This document shows, piece by piece, positions 1 through 8,482 of a DNA stretch of 64,000 nt. Position 1 is the first letter of the stretch. Each line of letters starts with the position of its first letter. The notes under the pieces are model-generated. The model had not been told where the DNA came from and ran no database searches. It worked only from the letters and a program-made list of their open reading frames with translations. Position numbers and translations under genes: made by a program. Origin of the DNA: JASHVB01 sp963780805 (GTDB taxonomy: Bacteria; Pseudomonadota; Alphaproteobacteria; Acetobacterales; Acetobacteraceae); NCBI GenBank assembly GCA_963780805.1, contig CAWADP010000017.1, forward strand, positions 19,017 to 83,016, in the 5' to 3' direction.

Positions 1-222
1 CTGACCGGCCGCTCCGACCTGCTGGCGACGCTGCAGGACGAGATCCTGGCGGTGATCGCCAAGCATTTCACCATCGACCGCGACAAGGTGCAGATCAAGC
101 TGGACCGCGGCGAGAACGTCTCCACGCTGGAGATCGACGTCGAGGTACCCGAGCCTGGTCGGGATGAAGGCCGCCGCCGGGGCTTAGAGGAACGGCGTCG
201 AGGAAGCAGAAAAAAGGCATAG
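1..222 (+). CDS. minE: Cell division topological specificity factor MinE (5' truncated by window edge)
   Basis: The reading frame is open from base 1 and encodes the C-terminal topological-specificity half of MinE, which forms a dimer that drives MinCD oscillation at the membrane and places the division septum at midcell. The stretch ILAVIAKHFTIDRDKVQIKL (residues 15 to 34 of the visible part) and the following LEIDVEVP are characteristic. Normal MinE proteins end only a few residues after this strand. Here the frame continues for a further 24 residues rich in Arg, Gly and Glu before a TAG at 220-222, so the native stop has probably been lost by a rearrangement shortly after base 150. minC and minD would lie upstream, outside the window. 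Identity is confident; the tail is odd. Confidence 0.9.
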   Translation: MTGRSDLLATLQDEILAVIAKHFTIDRDKVQIKLDRGENVSTLEIDVEVPEPGRDEGRRRGLEERRRGSRKKA

Positions 223-431
223 CCTTCTCTCTTGCGTCAGGGATTTGCACCGGCGCCGTCGACGCCGGAGGCGATACAGCAAGCGTTGGAGCAGTAAGCA
301 GAGCAAGCGTGGCGGGCACGCAGCGCCGACAGGCAGCGCAAGTCTCACCAAGGCTGTGCGCGGCATCAGCGGCATCATGGACCAGCAAGGTCGGCGCGTC
401 TTGAAACTGTCCGCGGCTCGCGGTCGGTTGA

Positions 432-779
432 ATCGCGGCCTACAAGGCGGCGTTCCCGCTGAGCTGGGGACCTCTGGTGTGGGCTGGCGGAGTGTTGCCG
501 CTTCAGGCGCCGGCGACGGGCGTGGCGAGTTTATTCAACTGGCTGGCCAATTTGTTCGTCGCGCTGACGTTTCCGGTATTGCTGGCGGCCGGCGCAGGCG
601 CGGTGTTCGAAGTGCTCGGCTGCCTTGTTTTTTTGGCGTTTTTCTTCGCGCGCTCCCTGCTGCATGAAACCACTGGTCGCAGTCTGGGAGCAGATCGAGC
701 TGCAGGACGCTCCGTTGACGGTGGGGTAATCCGCTGGCGGTGGAGTAATACGAAGCACCCGAATGGCCGCTTTCTGTAG
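432..779 (+). pseudogene. C-terminal relic of an MFS sugar transporter (SP family)
   Basis: Read in the frame of base 432, this stretch encodes the last two to three helices of a sugar-porter family permease: AFPLSWGPLVWAGG, then FNWLANLFVALTFPVLLAAG, a further hydrophobic helix, and HETTGRSLG, which corresponds to the family's closing PETKGRSLE signature. The family's usual E-x-F/Y-P-x-R-x-R loop is degraded (here VLPLQAPATG). No start or N-terminal domain is present, an in-frame TGA lies at 429-431, and the frame runs on past the signature as nonsense to 779. It is therefore a decayed 3' fragment of a roughly 450-residue gene and not a functional protein. The break near 430 may share an origin with the altered end of minE. 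Confidence 0.75.
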
Positions 780-1367
780 CGGCCTCCGCATCCGCCATTG
801 CAAGTTGGCCACCCGCGGGCGGTGGCCGACCCGCCGTGAATGAAACGGTCATCGGAGCAGAAGGCTTCCCCAGCCCCCAACGGGCTTGGGCTGCGAAGCG
901 GACCAAGGTTGGGAGAGGCGTCGAAAAGACGACATGTTTCGCCCTCGGCTCGCGGGCCGCTCCCGGGGAGAAACCTTGTTTCTCGCCAGGAGCGAGGCGA
1001 CGAAGCAATCTTCTGCGTAAGTCGGCCATGAGCGGTTACTCTGACCGGCGATTGGTTTGTCGTTTCGCTTCCGCTCAACGACATGTTGTGTAGATCTCAC
1101 GTTCCAGCGCCCACACTGGCATGAGCGCCGGCGAACAACTGTGCTGAACAGGAACTAATCGCCCGATTCGAGTATTTTTATTCGGATTTTGGAAGATTTT
1201 ATTGCGCGATCATTAACCGTGCGTACTTCTTTCGTCGCCTTAATATTCGCAATCCCCAAAAAGGGGCAAATGGATCAAATGAATGCGATTCCACTTGTTC
1301 CCCGTGCCCATCAGCGTCAAAAGTGAACGCTGGTTTATAATGCTACGGCAACGGCCACGGGGGGTCC
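780..1367. other. Intergenic region without a recognisable gene
   Basis: No supported coding sequence is seen on either strand; short frames here lack family resemblance. Bases 991-1013 contain one half of the GCGAAGCAATC-type dispersed element found as full hairpins at 8476 and 28693. From about 1140 the sequence becomes AT-rich, consistent with a promoter region for the gene at 1368. The hairpin CCCCAAAAAGGGG at 1254-1266 has no following T run on either strand. Confidence 0.5.
1336..1341 (+). promoter_or_regulatory. Candidate -10 element (TATAAT) for the TAXI receptor gene
   Basis: A perfect TATAAT lies 27 bases before the ATG at 1368, in the only AT-rich stretch nearby. No good TTGACA-like hexamer is found 16-18 bases upstream, so a -35 element is weak or absent. 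Position fits a short untranslated leader. Confidence 0.35.
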
Positions 1368-2468
1368 ATGCAACGGATCGTTACGGTTTTACTATGCCTA
1401 CTGTCTGCCTCTCCCGCGCTGGCGCAGCGCCAACCACCGCCGCCTCAAGCCGCCACGGCGAACGAAGGCACCGTGGGCGTGATCACCGGCATGGAGGGCG
1501 GCACTTACGCACGCACCGGTTCAGATCTCACCTTGCTCGACGACGACCGGTTGCGCGTGCTTCCCGTGCTTGGGAAAGGTTCGTTGCAGAACCTGTCCGA
1601 CATCCTCTACCTCAGAGGCATCGATGTCGGCTTCGTGCAGGCCGACGCCCTGACCTACGCCAAGGAGCACAACCTGTTCCCGGGCCTCGCCCAGAACATC
1701 CGCTACATCGCCAAATTGTACGATGAGGAAGTGCACGTCCTCGCCCGCAAGGATATCGCCCAGATCGCCGGTCTGAACGGTCAGCGCGTCAACGTCGATG
1801 TCGCCGGCAGCGGCTCGGCGATGACCGCGGAAATCCTCCTCGATGCCCTCGGCATCAAGGCGAAAATCGAGCACCAGAAACAGATCATCGGCTTGCATGA
1901 ACTGGAGCAGGGCGACATCGCCGCCGTCATTCATGTCGGCGGGGCACCCATTCCGCTGTTCTCGGGGGTGCCCGGCAATCTTGGCCTGCATTTCCTGCCG
2001 ATCGAACTCACGCCAACTCTGGCGCAGTCTTATCTGCCGGATCGGTTCACGGCCGACACATATCCCGCATTGGTTCCGTCGGGGGCGCCGGTATCGACGA
2101 TCGCGGTCGGCGACGTGATGGCCGTGTTCGCATGGCAGTCTGGCTCGCCGCGGTACGCCAAGGTCGTCCGTTTCGTGAATGACTTCTTCAGCAAGTTCGA
2201 TGAGTTCCGCCAACCGCCATGGGACCCCAAGTGGCGGGAGGTGAACCTGACGGCCGAGGTCCCCGGATGGACCCGGTTCCAACCCGCGCAGGACTGGCTG
2301 CAGCAGCATGTCGAAGCCGGCAACGCCAATGTCGCCACGCAAGTCCGGTTCAACCAATTTCTGTCGCAAACCAAGCCGGGGATGGACAACGCTCTGACCG
2401 ATGCCGCGAAAACCGTCCTGTTCCAGCAATTCCTCGCCTGGGACCGGCAGCAACCGACGGCACATTGA
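1368..2468 (+). CDS. TAXI-family TRAP transporter solute receptor
   Basis: A 366-residue periplasmic substrate-binding protein of the TAXI type. A Sec signal peptide is clear at residues 1-19 (hydrophobic LLCLLSASPALA followed by Q). The mature protein begins with the family's GVITGMEGGTYAR segment, in which the glycine-rich loop binds the ligand, and contains the LPVLGKGSLQNL and GIDVGFVQAD stretches typical of TAXI receptors that bind organic acids or glutamate-like ligands. The expected partner, a fused DctQM membrane permease, is not next to it; the following gene, two bases downstream, is instead a secreted repeat protein. It may act as an orphan receptor or serve a permease elsewhere. 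An ATG at 1368 with a good signal peptide fixes the start; an earlier in-frame start is not needed. Confidence 0.8.
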   Translation: MQRIVTVLLCLLSASPALAQRQPPPPQAATANEGTVGVITGMEGGTYARTGSDLTLLDDDRLRVLPVLGKGSLQNLSDILYLRGIDVGFVQADALTYAKEHNLFPGLAQNIRYIAKLYDEEVHVLARKDIAQIAGLNGQRVNVDVAGSGSAMTAEILLDALGIKAKIEHQKQIIGLHELEQGDIAAVIHVGGAPIPLFSGVPGNLGLHFLPIELTPTLAQSYLPDRFTADTYPALVPSGAPVSTIAVGDVMAVFAWQSGSPRYAKVVRFVNDFFSKFDEFRQPPWDPKWREVNLTAEVPGWTRFQPAQDWLQQHVEAGNANVATQVRFNQFLSQTKPGMDNALTDAAKTVLFQQFLAWDRQQPTAH

Positions 2469-2469
2469 T

Positions 2470-3702
2470 ATGACTGCCCCACAGTCGATACGGCCTTGGC
2501 ACGCGGCGCTCCGGCTGGGATCGCAGTCGCGCGGCACAGTCAATCGATCCACCGTCTCTCCTTGGCGCGGGCCTTGGCGCGGGTGCCCTCTTCTTTGGGG
2601 GCTGGCACTATTTTCCGCTTGCGTGCTGTCGATTGGGCATACCTGCCTCGCCGCGGATGACCCGGCGGCCGCAGCAGCGATCCGGGCGGCACGCCCTGAC
2701 CCGGTCGTAGCCGCGCTGTTGCGCAAGGTCGAGCAGCAGGTCGCCGAGGGGCATGACATGTCGCCCCCAAAGGACAATGCAATGGAGACCTGGCAACTGG
2801 TGATCGACAAGATGCCGTATCCGGTGTCCGCCGATTTCGCGCGGGCGCTGGCGGATTTCATTGCAGACGTCAAACAACAGTCGGTGCAGGAGTTGGCTGC
2901 GAAGAATCAGATCGCCGCGTATGATCTTTTGACATTCGCCGACCTGGCGGATGGCCAACTGAAGTACTTTCATAACCCTGAGCAATCGACCACTGCGCTC
3001 GCCGAGACAGCAATGCAGCCTGTCCCGCAGCAGTCCACCGCCTCGCCTGCAACGGCGCCGAAGGCAGGCGCCGGGCAGGAGCAAGCGGGTATCCACAGCG
3101 CTGTTGCTGTTGATGCGGTGCAACCACCCGCCGGTTCGGCCGCAGATCCCAAAATTGCCTCGGAAACGCCTCCACGGGTCCGAAGCGCTGGAATCCAAAA
3201 CGTTGCGGTTGCCGCCGCTCCAGCCGTGACGCACCCGTCAGTTACACCGGCGCCGGTTACACAGGCGCCAGGCATGCACCCACCAGTTGCAGACGCACCA
3301 GTCACGCAAGCGTCGATCACGCAGCCACTGGCCACGCAGGCGCCATTTACGCAGGCGCCATTCACTCAGGCACCAGTCGCGCAGGCACCAGTTACGCACT
3401 CGGCCTTTGCGGTACCGGCGTCGCAGGCCGCTTTGTATGTCAGCCGTGGGGATCAGATGCTGGCCATCAAGGATGTGTCCGCTGCGCGCAAGTTCTTTGA
3501 ATACGGTGCCGACGCCGGCAGTTCCGTCGCTGCCGCGGATCTTGCCAAGACCTATGATCCGCTGTTCCTCGGCCGATTGGGGGTGGCAGGCCTGCAACCC
3601 GACCTCGAGCAAGCCAGGAAATGGTATCGCAAGGCAGCCACGCTTGGTGACGCCGATTCGCAAGCGCGATTGCGCACGCTGAGCGAGCAGGTCTCCCGTT
3701 AG
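2470..3702 (+). CDS. Exported protein with TQAP pentapeptide repeats and Sel1-like repeats
   Basis: The 410-residue product starts one base after the stop of the TAXI receptor gene, so the two are very likely co-transcribed. Residues 41-61 form a hydrophobic segment (LLWGLALFSACVLS), either an uncleaved anchor or a late signal peptide. A middle helical region (about 65-170) is followed by an Ala/Pro-rich linker, then twelve tandem pentapeptides of the type [VFI]TQAP at residues 253-312. The C-terminal 80 residues resemble Sel1/TPR repeats: AARKFFEYGADAGSSVAAAD and ARKWYRKAATLGDADSQARL. Sel1-like modules generally mediate protein contacts in the envelope. Function is unknown; the repeat linker probably acts as a flexible spacer between membrane and the C-terminal module. 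Confidence 0.65.
   Translation: MTAPQSIRPWHAALRLGSQSRGTVNRSTVSPWRGPWRGCPLLWGLALFSACVLSIGHTCLAADDPAAAAAIRAARPDPVVAALLRKVEQQVAEGHDMSPPKDNAMETWQLVIDKMPYPVSADFARALADFIADVKQQSVQELAAKNQIAAYDLLTFADLADGQLKYFHNPEQSTTALAETAMQPVPQQSTASPATAPKAGAGQEQAGIHSAVAVDAVQPPAGSAADPKIASETPPRVRSAGIQNVAVAAAPAVTHPSVTPAPVTQAPGMHPPVADAPVTQASITQPLATQAPFTQAPFTQAPVAQAPVTHSAFAVPASQAALYVSRGDQMLAIKDVSAARKFFEYGADAGSSVAAADLAKTYDPLFLGRLGVAGLQPDLEQARKWYRKAATLGDADSQARLRTLSEQVSR
3226..3405. repeat. Twelve tandem 15-bp units coding for [V/F/I]TQAP
   Basis: Twelve consecutive 15-base units fill exactly 180 bases in frame with the surrounding gene. The most conserved copies read ACGCAGGCGCCATTT or close variants around 3329-3365; outer copies are more diverged, as expected if the array grew by repeated duplication in its middle. 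Confidence 0.9.
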
Positions 3703-3722
3703 TCCAACCGGCTGAGCAGGCG

Positions 3723-4160
3723 TCAGATCTCCCAACCGGGACGCGCGGCCGGATATCGTGGCAGTCCGTCTTCCACGCGAATCCACGACAGCCGCGTGCC
3801 GTCATGCACATGATCGGCCGGGGGCACCTGCTCCGGATCGTCCAGGCTGGCTGACGCGATGTCGATTTCCTTGGAATGCTGATCGCTCTCGAACGTAAGC
3901 TGCGTGCCGCATTGCGCGCAGAATCGGCGAGTGGCGTGCTCGCTGGACCGATAGGCCGCAGGCGCTGTCGCCGTGAAGCGGAACGCCGACCGATCGACGC
4001 TGAACCACGCCATCACCGGTGCCCCGGCCGCGCGCCGGCACATCCTGCAATGACAGATCACGGGGTGGAACGGGGTGCCACCCGCTTCGTAGCGGACGGC
4101 ACCGCAGAGACAACCTCCGGTCAGCACCGCGCCTTCAGGTCCCGATGCCGCCGACCGCAA
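3723..4160 (-). CDS. GFA-family zinc protein (CENP-V/GFA fold)
   Basis: A 145-residue protein of the glutathione-dependent formaldehyde-activating enzyme-like family, a small beta fold that binds two zinc ions. The zinc ligands are all present: C17-L-C19, C36-H-C38-R-M-C41 and C81-A-Q-C84-G. Members are often annotated as aldehyde/glutathione adduct enzymes, but most have no proven activity. The ATG at 4160 overlaps the end of the dehydrogenase gene by 26 bases. A GTG at 4127, eight bases after that gene's stop and with AAGGCG just before it, would remove the overlap and start right before the family's TGGCLCGAVRY motif, so either start is possible. Co-transcription with the aldehyde dehydrogenase upstream fits a shared role in aldehyde metabolism, which is inference. 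Confidence 0.8.
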   Translation of the reverse strand: MRSAASGPEGAVLTGGCLCGAVRYEAGGTPFHPVICHCRMCRRAAGAPVMAWFSVDRSAFRFTATAPAAYRSSEHATRRFCAQCGTQLTFESDQHSKEIDIASASLDDPEQVPPADHVHDGTRLSWIRVEDGLPRYPAARPGWEI

Positions 4161-5613
4161 GATATTTGACTTCCAGGTACTCTTCGATCCCGTATTTTGA
4201 CCCCTCGCGTCCCAACCCTGAGAACTTCATCCCGCCGAACGGCGCCTCGGCAGTGGAGATGATGCCTTCGTTGATGCCGACCAGCCCATATTCCAGCGCC
4301 TCACCGACACGGAAGATCCTGCCCACGTCGCGCGCATAGAAATAGGCCGCAAGCCCGAACTCCGTGTCGTTCGCCAGCTTGATCGCCTCTTCCTCGGTCT
4401 TGAATCGGAACAATGGCGCGACGGGGCCGAAGGTCTCCTCGCGGAAGATCATCGCATCCTTCGGAACGTTTGCCAGCACCGTGGGTTCGAAGAACGTGCC
4501 GCCCAGTTTGTGGCGGTGCCCTCCGGTTACCACGCTCGCGCCGCGCTTCAACGCATCCGCGATGTGCTGTTCCACCTTCTTCACCGCGTCGGCGTTGATC
4601 AGCGGGCCTTGCGACACGCCAGGCTCCATGCCATTGCCGACCTTCATCGACTCCACCGCGGCCTTCAGCTTGGCGGCGAACGCGTCATAGACGCCCTCCT
4701 GCACCAGCAGCCGGTTGGCGCAGACGCAGGTCTGGCCGGTGTTGCGATATTTGCTGCCCATCGCGCCCTGCACCGCCGCGTCCAGGTCAGCGTCGTCGAA
4801 CACGATGAACGGCGCGTTGCCGCCCAGCTCCATGCTGGTCTTCTTGATGGTCGGCGCGCACATCGCCAGCAGCTTGGCGCCGATTTCGGTCGAGCCGGTG
4901 AACGACAGTTTCCGAACCAGCGGGTTGGCGGTCAGTTCCTCGCCCATCGGGCCGGACGGGCCGGTCAGCACGTTGCACACGCCGGCCGGCATGCCGGCGC
5001 GCTCGGCCAGCACCGCCAGCGCCAGCGCGCTGAACGGAGTTTGCGACGCCGGACGGATCACCCCCGTGCAGCCGGCAGCCCAGCCGGGACCGGCTTTGCG
5101 GGTGATCATCGCCGACGGAAAATTCCACGGCGTGATCGCGGCGAACACGCCGATCGGCTCCTTCAGCACCAGGATGCGGCGGCCCTTGGCGTTCTGCGGG
5201 ATGGTGTCGCCGTAGACCCGCTTCGCTTCGTCGGCGAACCAGTCGATGAAGCTGGCGGCATAGGCGATCTCGCCCTTGCTCTCGCTCAGAGGCTTGCCTT
5301 GCTCCGCGGTCATGATCACCGCGAGGTCCTCGGTATTGGCAAGCATCAGGTCCGACAGCTTGCGCAGGATCGCGGCACGTTCCTTCGCCAGCATGGCGCG
5401 CCAGGCGGGGTAGGCGCGGGCGGCGGCCTCGATGGCGCGGCGGGTTTCGGTGGTGCCCATGGCGGGGACCTCGCCGATCGCTTCGCCGTTGGCGGGGTTC
5501 TTCACCACGATGGTCTTGCCGCCGTCGGCCTCGACCCATTTGCCATCGAGGTAGTTCGCCTGACGGAACAGCGTCGGGTCCTGCAAGGGCAGCGGAGAGG
5601 TTGGGTTCAGCAT
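4135..5613 (-). CDS. gabD: NAD(P)-dependent succinate-semialdehyde dehydrogenase
   Basis: A 492-residue aldehyde dehydrogenase that oxidises succinate semialdehyde to succinate in GABA and related catabolism. The active-site elements are in place: TPWNFP (Asn164), SFTGSTEIG (about 237-245), MELGGNAPF with the general base Glu262, and NTGQTCVC with the nucleophile Cys296. The length and the final EYLEVKYLAVGG match the GabD subfamily. Start chosen at 5613, where GGAGGAC precedes the ATG by seven bases. One unusual feature: the cofactor-binding segment normally reading LKPAEQTP is here IRPASQTP, so the Lys that contacts the adenosine ribose is an Arg, and the preceding GPALAAG is GPGWAAG; cofactor preference could be altered. 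It probably forms an operon with the GFA protein downstream. Confidence 0.85.
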   Translation of the reverse strand: MLNPTSPLPLQDPTLFRQANYLDGKWVEADGGKTIVVKNPANGEAIGEVPAMGTTETRRAIEAAARAYPAWRAMLAKERAAILRKLSDLMLANTEDLAVIMTAEQGKPLSESKGEIAYAASFIDWFADEAKRVYGDTIPQNAKGRRILVLKEPIGVFAAITPWNFPSAMITRKAGPGWAAGCTGVIRPASQTPFSALALAVLAERAGMPAGVCNVLTGPSGPMGEELTANPLVRKLSFTGSTEIGAKLLAMCAPTIKKTSMELGGNAPFIVFDDADLDAAVQGAMGSKYRNTGQTCVCANRLLVQEGVYDAFAAKLKAAVESMKVGNGMEPGVSQGPLINADAVKKVEQHIADALKRGASVVTGGHRHKLGGTFFEPTVLANVPKDAMIFREETFGPVAPLFRFKTEEEAIKLANDTEFGLAAYFYARDVGRIFRVGEALEYGLVGINEGIISTAEAPFGGMKFSGLGREGSKYGIEEYLEVKYLAVGGIGT

Positions 5614-5783
5614 GGCGCAAGTCCTCCTTGCCTTGGTTCCCGCCCCTGCCTGCACGGCGGCGGGCCTGGCGGGGATGGGGGCGTTAACCGGAAGATAGGA
5701 CGGGCGGCACCGAGTGTCAGGGGCGGGGGCCAGTTGGTCCTTGCCAGGCAGGTTTTTCGTATCTACATTCTGAGGGCGCCGCC

Positions 5784-6092
5784 GTGGGGTATGAATGGGA
5801 CGAGACGAAGCGACGCAGCAACCTTGCGAAGCATGGCATCGATTTCACCGAGGTCACCGAGTTTGACTGGTCGTCGGCGTTTGATTGGTCGTCGGCGGTG
5901 ATCCGGGCGCATCGGCGACGCTTCTACGGCGACCGCCGATGGCATGCACTTGGTCCGATCCGTGAGCGATTGCACACCTTGGTCTATACCGAGCGAATGG
6001 GACGGACGCGCGTGATCGGTCTTCGCAAATCGAAGAAGCCAGAGGTCGACACATATGACCACGAGACAGCGCCTGATTCGCCCGACACCTGA
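5784..6092 (+). CDS. brnT: BrnT-family toxin (ribonuclease-like)
   Basis: A 102-residue protein matching BrnT toxins, RelE-fold ribonucleases of type II toxin-antitoxin systems. The N-terminal YEWDETKRRSNLAKHGIDF motif is diagnostic; YTERMGRTRVIGLRKSKKPE is the conserved C-terminal part with the basic residues used for RNA cleavage. It starts with GTG at 5784. The 3' end overlaps the antitoxin gene by 38 bases, as usual for translationally coupled toxin-antitoxin pairs. Between the two conserved parts an 18-bp duplication (5862-5897) produces EFDWSSAFDWSSAV, adding six residues; family members normally carry one copy there, so toxin activity may be reduced. Identity of the family is confident, activity unknown. 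Confidence 0.85.
   Translation: MGYEWDETKRRSNLAKHGIDFTEVTEFDWSSAFDWSSAVIRAHRRRFYGDRRWHALGPIRERLHTLVYTERMGRTRVIGLRKSKKPEVDTYDHETAPDSPDT
5862..5897. repeat. 18-bp tandem duplication inside brnT
   Basis: Bases 5862-5879 and 5880-5897 are copies differing at one position, in frame, giving FDWSSA twice. Confidence 0.9.
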
Positions 6093-6366
6093 AGAGGACG
6101 CAGAGATCCAGCGCGGCATGGATCAGGGCCCGGACAATCCGGAATGGACCGCCGAAGACTTCGCCCGTGCCCGCCCTGCCCGCGAGGTGCATCCCGAGCT
6201 CGTCGAGGACTACCTGCGTCGCACCCGAGGCAAGCAGAAGGCCCCGACCAAGGTGCTCGTCTCGCTCCGCCTGGAGCGTGAGGTGGTGGAGCGGCTACGT
6301 GCCTCCGGCCCCGGCTGGCAGAGCCGCGCCAACGACATGCTGCGAAGGGCGGTGCTGGGCGTGTAA
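6055..6366 (+). CDS. brnA: BrnA-family antitoxin
   Basis: A 103-residue partner of the preceding toxin. The C-terminal VSLRLEREVVERLRASGPGW followed by QSRANDMLRRAV is the BrnA signature, a ribbon-helix-helix-like dimer that binds DNA and represses its own operon; the N-terminal half wraps the toxin. In BrnTA systems the dimer neutralises BrnT and autoregulates the promoter upstream of brnT, here the gap between 5614 and 5783. The order toxin first, antitoxin second is the family rule. Confidence 0.85.
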   Translation: MTTRQRLIRPTPEEDAEIQRGMDQGPDNPEWTAEDFARARPAREVHPELVEDYLRRTRGKQKAPTKVLVSLRLEREVVERLRASGPGWQSRANDMLRRAVLGV

Positions 6367-6463
6367 GGCCGCGTGCAGGTTCCAATCGCCCATCGGGATG
6401 TTGGTTCGCACGGCCACCTGAAGCTGATCGATTGGAGGATTTTCCCGGCCCCGGAGCGCCAAG

Positions 6464-6997
6464 ATGATGACAACCTTCAGCGTTCCTTCGCTCGCAACAG
6501 ATCGGCTGAAGCTGCGCGCGTTTCGCGCGGGCGACCTCGATGCCTATGCCGCGATGCAGACAAACCCAGAAGTGATGCGTTACCTGGTTACCGGCCGACC
6601 GTCTACCCGTGTCGAAGTTTGGCGGACGATGGCGACTTATCTTGGCCAGTGGGCGTTGCGCGGCCATGGCATGTGGGCCTGCGAGGAAATCGCCAGCGGC
6701 ACATTTATCGGAAGCGTCGGCATCTTCCAGCCGCTCGATTGGCCGGAACCGGAGCTCGCCTATTCGCTGGACCAACCGTTCTGGAGACAAGGTTTCGCGA
6801 CCGAAGCAGCGACGGCCGCTCGCGATTGGTTGTTCCTGCGGTTTCCCTTGCCTCGGATTGCCAGTTTCATTCGGCCCGACAATCTGGCATCGAAGCGCGT
6901 CGCGCAACGGCTCGGCGCGATTTGCGAATGCACCTTCGAACTGCGCGGTTCCACCTACGAACATTGGGTACACTACCGGGTCGGAGGAAGCAGCTGA
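6464..6997 (+). CDS. GNAT N-acetyltransferase, RimJ/RimL type
   Basis: The 177-residue protein belongs to the acetyl-CoA dependent GNAT family of the RimJ/RimL subgroup. ATDRLKLRAFRAGDLDAYA at the N-terminus, GSVGIFQPLDWPEPELAYSL in the central strands, the acetyl-CoA loop FWRQGFATEAA, and FIRPDNLASKRVAQRLG near the end all follow the family pattern. Substrates of such proteins range from ribosomal protein N-termini to small amines or antibiotics and cannot be told from sequence. It stands alone between the toxin-antitoxin pair and the oxidoreductase. Confidence 0.8.
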   Translation: MMTTFSVPSLATDRLKLRAFRAGDLDAYAAMQTNPEVMRYLVTGRPSTRVEVWRTMATYLGQWALRGHGMWACEEIASGTFIGSVGIFQPLDWPEPELAYSLDQPFWRQGFATEAATAARDWLFLRFPLPRIASFIRPDNLASKRVAQRLGAICECTFELRGSTYEHWVHYRVGGSS

Positions 6998-7156
6998 ATC
7001 GTCCCCCGCGGTGAAGCAAGCGCGGCACCGTGCCACCTCCTGCCGTCATTGGCCGCCGTCCGCGTCGAGGCGCACGCCGGCAGCCCGGGTTGACGAACCG
7101 CCCGGTCATGACGCCATACTCGACGGTATCCCGCGCCCAGGAAACGGACCCACGCC

Positions 7157-8416
7157 ATGAAGCTCCTCTGGTTCCACCTGATGCCCTACACCGAGCTGCC
7201 GGACGACTTCCGCGACCAGCACCCTTCGGTCTGGGTGGACGTCCATTCCACCCTGTTCGATCCGAAACGCGCCCATCTCATGTACAACGACTTCATGGAT
7301 GAGATGGAATACGCCGCCGATTGCGGCTTCGACGCGGTGTGCTGCAACGAGCACCATTCCAACGGCTACGGCCTGATGCCGTCGCCGAACCTGATCGCCT
7401 CGGCGCTGTCGCGCCGCACGCGCGATACGGCGATCTGCGTGATGGGCAACTCGCTCGCGCTGTACAATCCGCCGACGCGCGTGGCGGAAGAGTTCGCCAT
7501 GATCGACGTAATCTCCGGCGGTCGGCTGATTGCCGGCTTCCCGGTCGGCACGCCGATGGACACCTGCTACGCCTATGGCCAGAACCCGTCGCTGCTGCGC
7601 GAGCGCTATCTTGAAGCCCACGACCTGGTGATGAAGGCGTGGCAGGAACCGGAAACCTTCGCGTTCAACGGCCGCTACAACCAGCAGCGCTATGTGAACA
7701 TCTGGCCACGTCCTGTGCAGAAGCCGCACCCACCGGTGTGGATCCCCGGCGGCGGTTCCATTGAAACGTGGCAGTGGTGCGCTCGGATGGACTACGTCTA
7801 CGCCTATCTGTCCTATTTCGGCTATAAGGACGGCAAGGCGACGATGGAGGGCTTCTGGAACGAAATGGCGCGCCTGGGCAAGGACCGCAATCCGTATCGC
7901 GCCGGCTTCCTGCAATTCGTCGGCGTGGCGGAGACGCGCGAAAAGGCTTGGGAACTGTATCGCGAACCCGCCGAGTATTTCTATGGCCGCTGCCTGCACG
8001 TCGATCCGATGTGGGCGACGCCGCCGGGTTATATCACCGAGGCCACCCAGCGCGCCGGCATCGAAAGCCAGATCGGCCGCGCTTCCGCCTCCGGGGCGCG
8101 GTCACGCATGCGCGCCACGGAGATGAAGGACATCGTCGATCTGGGGTACGTGATTTTGGGTTCGCCGGACGAGGTGGTGGCGCAGCTCACCGAAGTGGCG
8201 ACCGAACTGAATGTCGGTCACCTGATGCTGCTGCTGCAATTCGGCAACATGGGCAAGGACCTTGCCAAGTACAACACCAAACTGTTCTCCGAGCAGGTGA
8301 TGCCGAAGCTGCAGCCGCTGTTCTCGGAATGGGAAGATCGGTGGTGGCCGCAGCCGATGCCCGGCGCCGAGCGCGCTGAGGTGGCCGCGTTCGTGCCGGG
8401 GCTGGCAGCGGAGTAG
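7157..8416 (+). CDS. LLM-class flavin-dependent oxidoreductase
   Basis: A 419-residue bacterial luciferase-like monooxygenase. These TIM-barrel enzymes use reduced FMN or F420. Recognisable segments are CNEHHSNGYGLMPSPNLIAS (about residues 62-81), NSLALYNPPTRVAEEFAMID and the ISGGRLIAGFPVGTP phosphate-binding region, followed by NIWPRPVQKPHPPVWIPGGG. Length fits the alkanal monooxygenase alpha-chain-like group. No flavin reductase is adjacent, so the source of reduced flavin is elsewhere. Start at 7157 is supported by the conserved KLLWFHLMPY beginning. Confidence 0.85.
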   Translation: MKLLWFHLMPYTELPDDFRDQHPSVWVDVHSTLFDPKRAHLMYNDFMDEMEYAADCGFDAVCCNEHHSNGYGLMPSPNLIASALSRRTRDTAICVMGNSLALYNPPTRVAEEFAMIDVISGGRLIAGFPVGTPMDTCYAYGQNPSLLRERYLEAHDLVMKAWQEPETFAFNGRYNQQRYVNIWPRPVQKPHPPVWIPGGGSIETWQWCARMDYVYAYLSYFGYKDGKATMEGFWNEMARLGKDRNPYRAGFLQFVGVAETREKAWELYREPAEYFYGRCLHVDPMWATPPGYITEATQRAGIESQIGRASASGARSRMRATEMKDIVDLGYVILGSPDEVVAQLTEVATELNVGHLMLLLQFGNMGKDLAKYNTKLFSEQVMPKLQPLFSEWEDRWWPQPMPGAERAEVAAFVPGLAAE

Positions 8417-8450
8417 CGCCGCGCCCGCCCGTCATGCCGGCCCGCCGCTA

Positions 8451-8482
8451 TCATCGTGGCCACCTGTCATCGTGGCCACCTG
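8451..8482. repeat. 16-bp tandem duplication
   Basis: TCATCGTGGCCACCTG occurs at 8451-8466 and again at 8467-8482 without a mismatch, leading directly into the palindrome at 8476. Confidence 0.9.

Noticed and set aside
1254..1266. Rho-independent terminator
   Set aside because: The hairpin has only four G-C pairs and is not followed by a T run on either strand.
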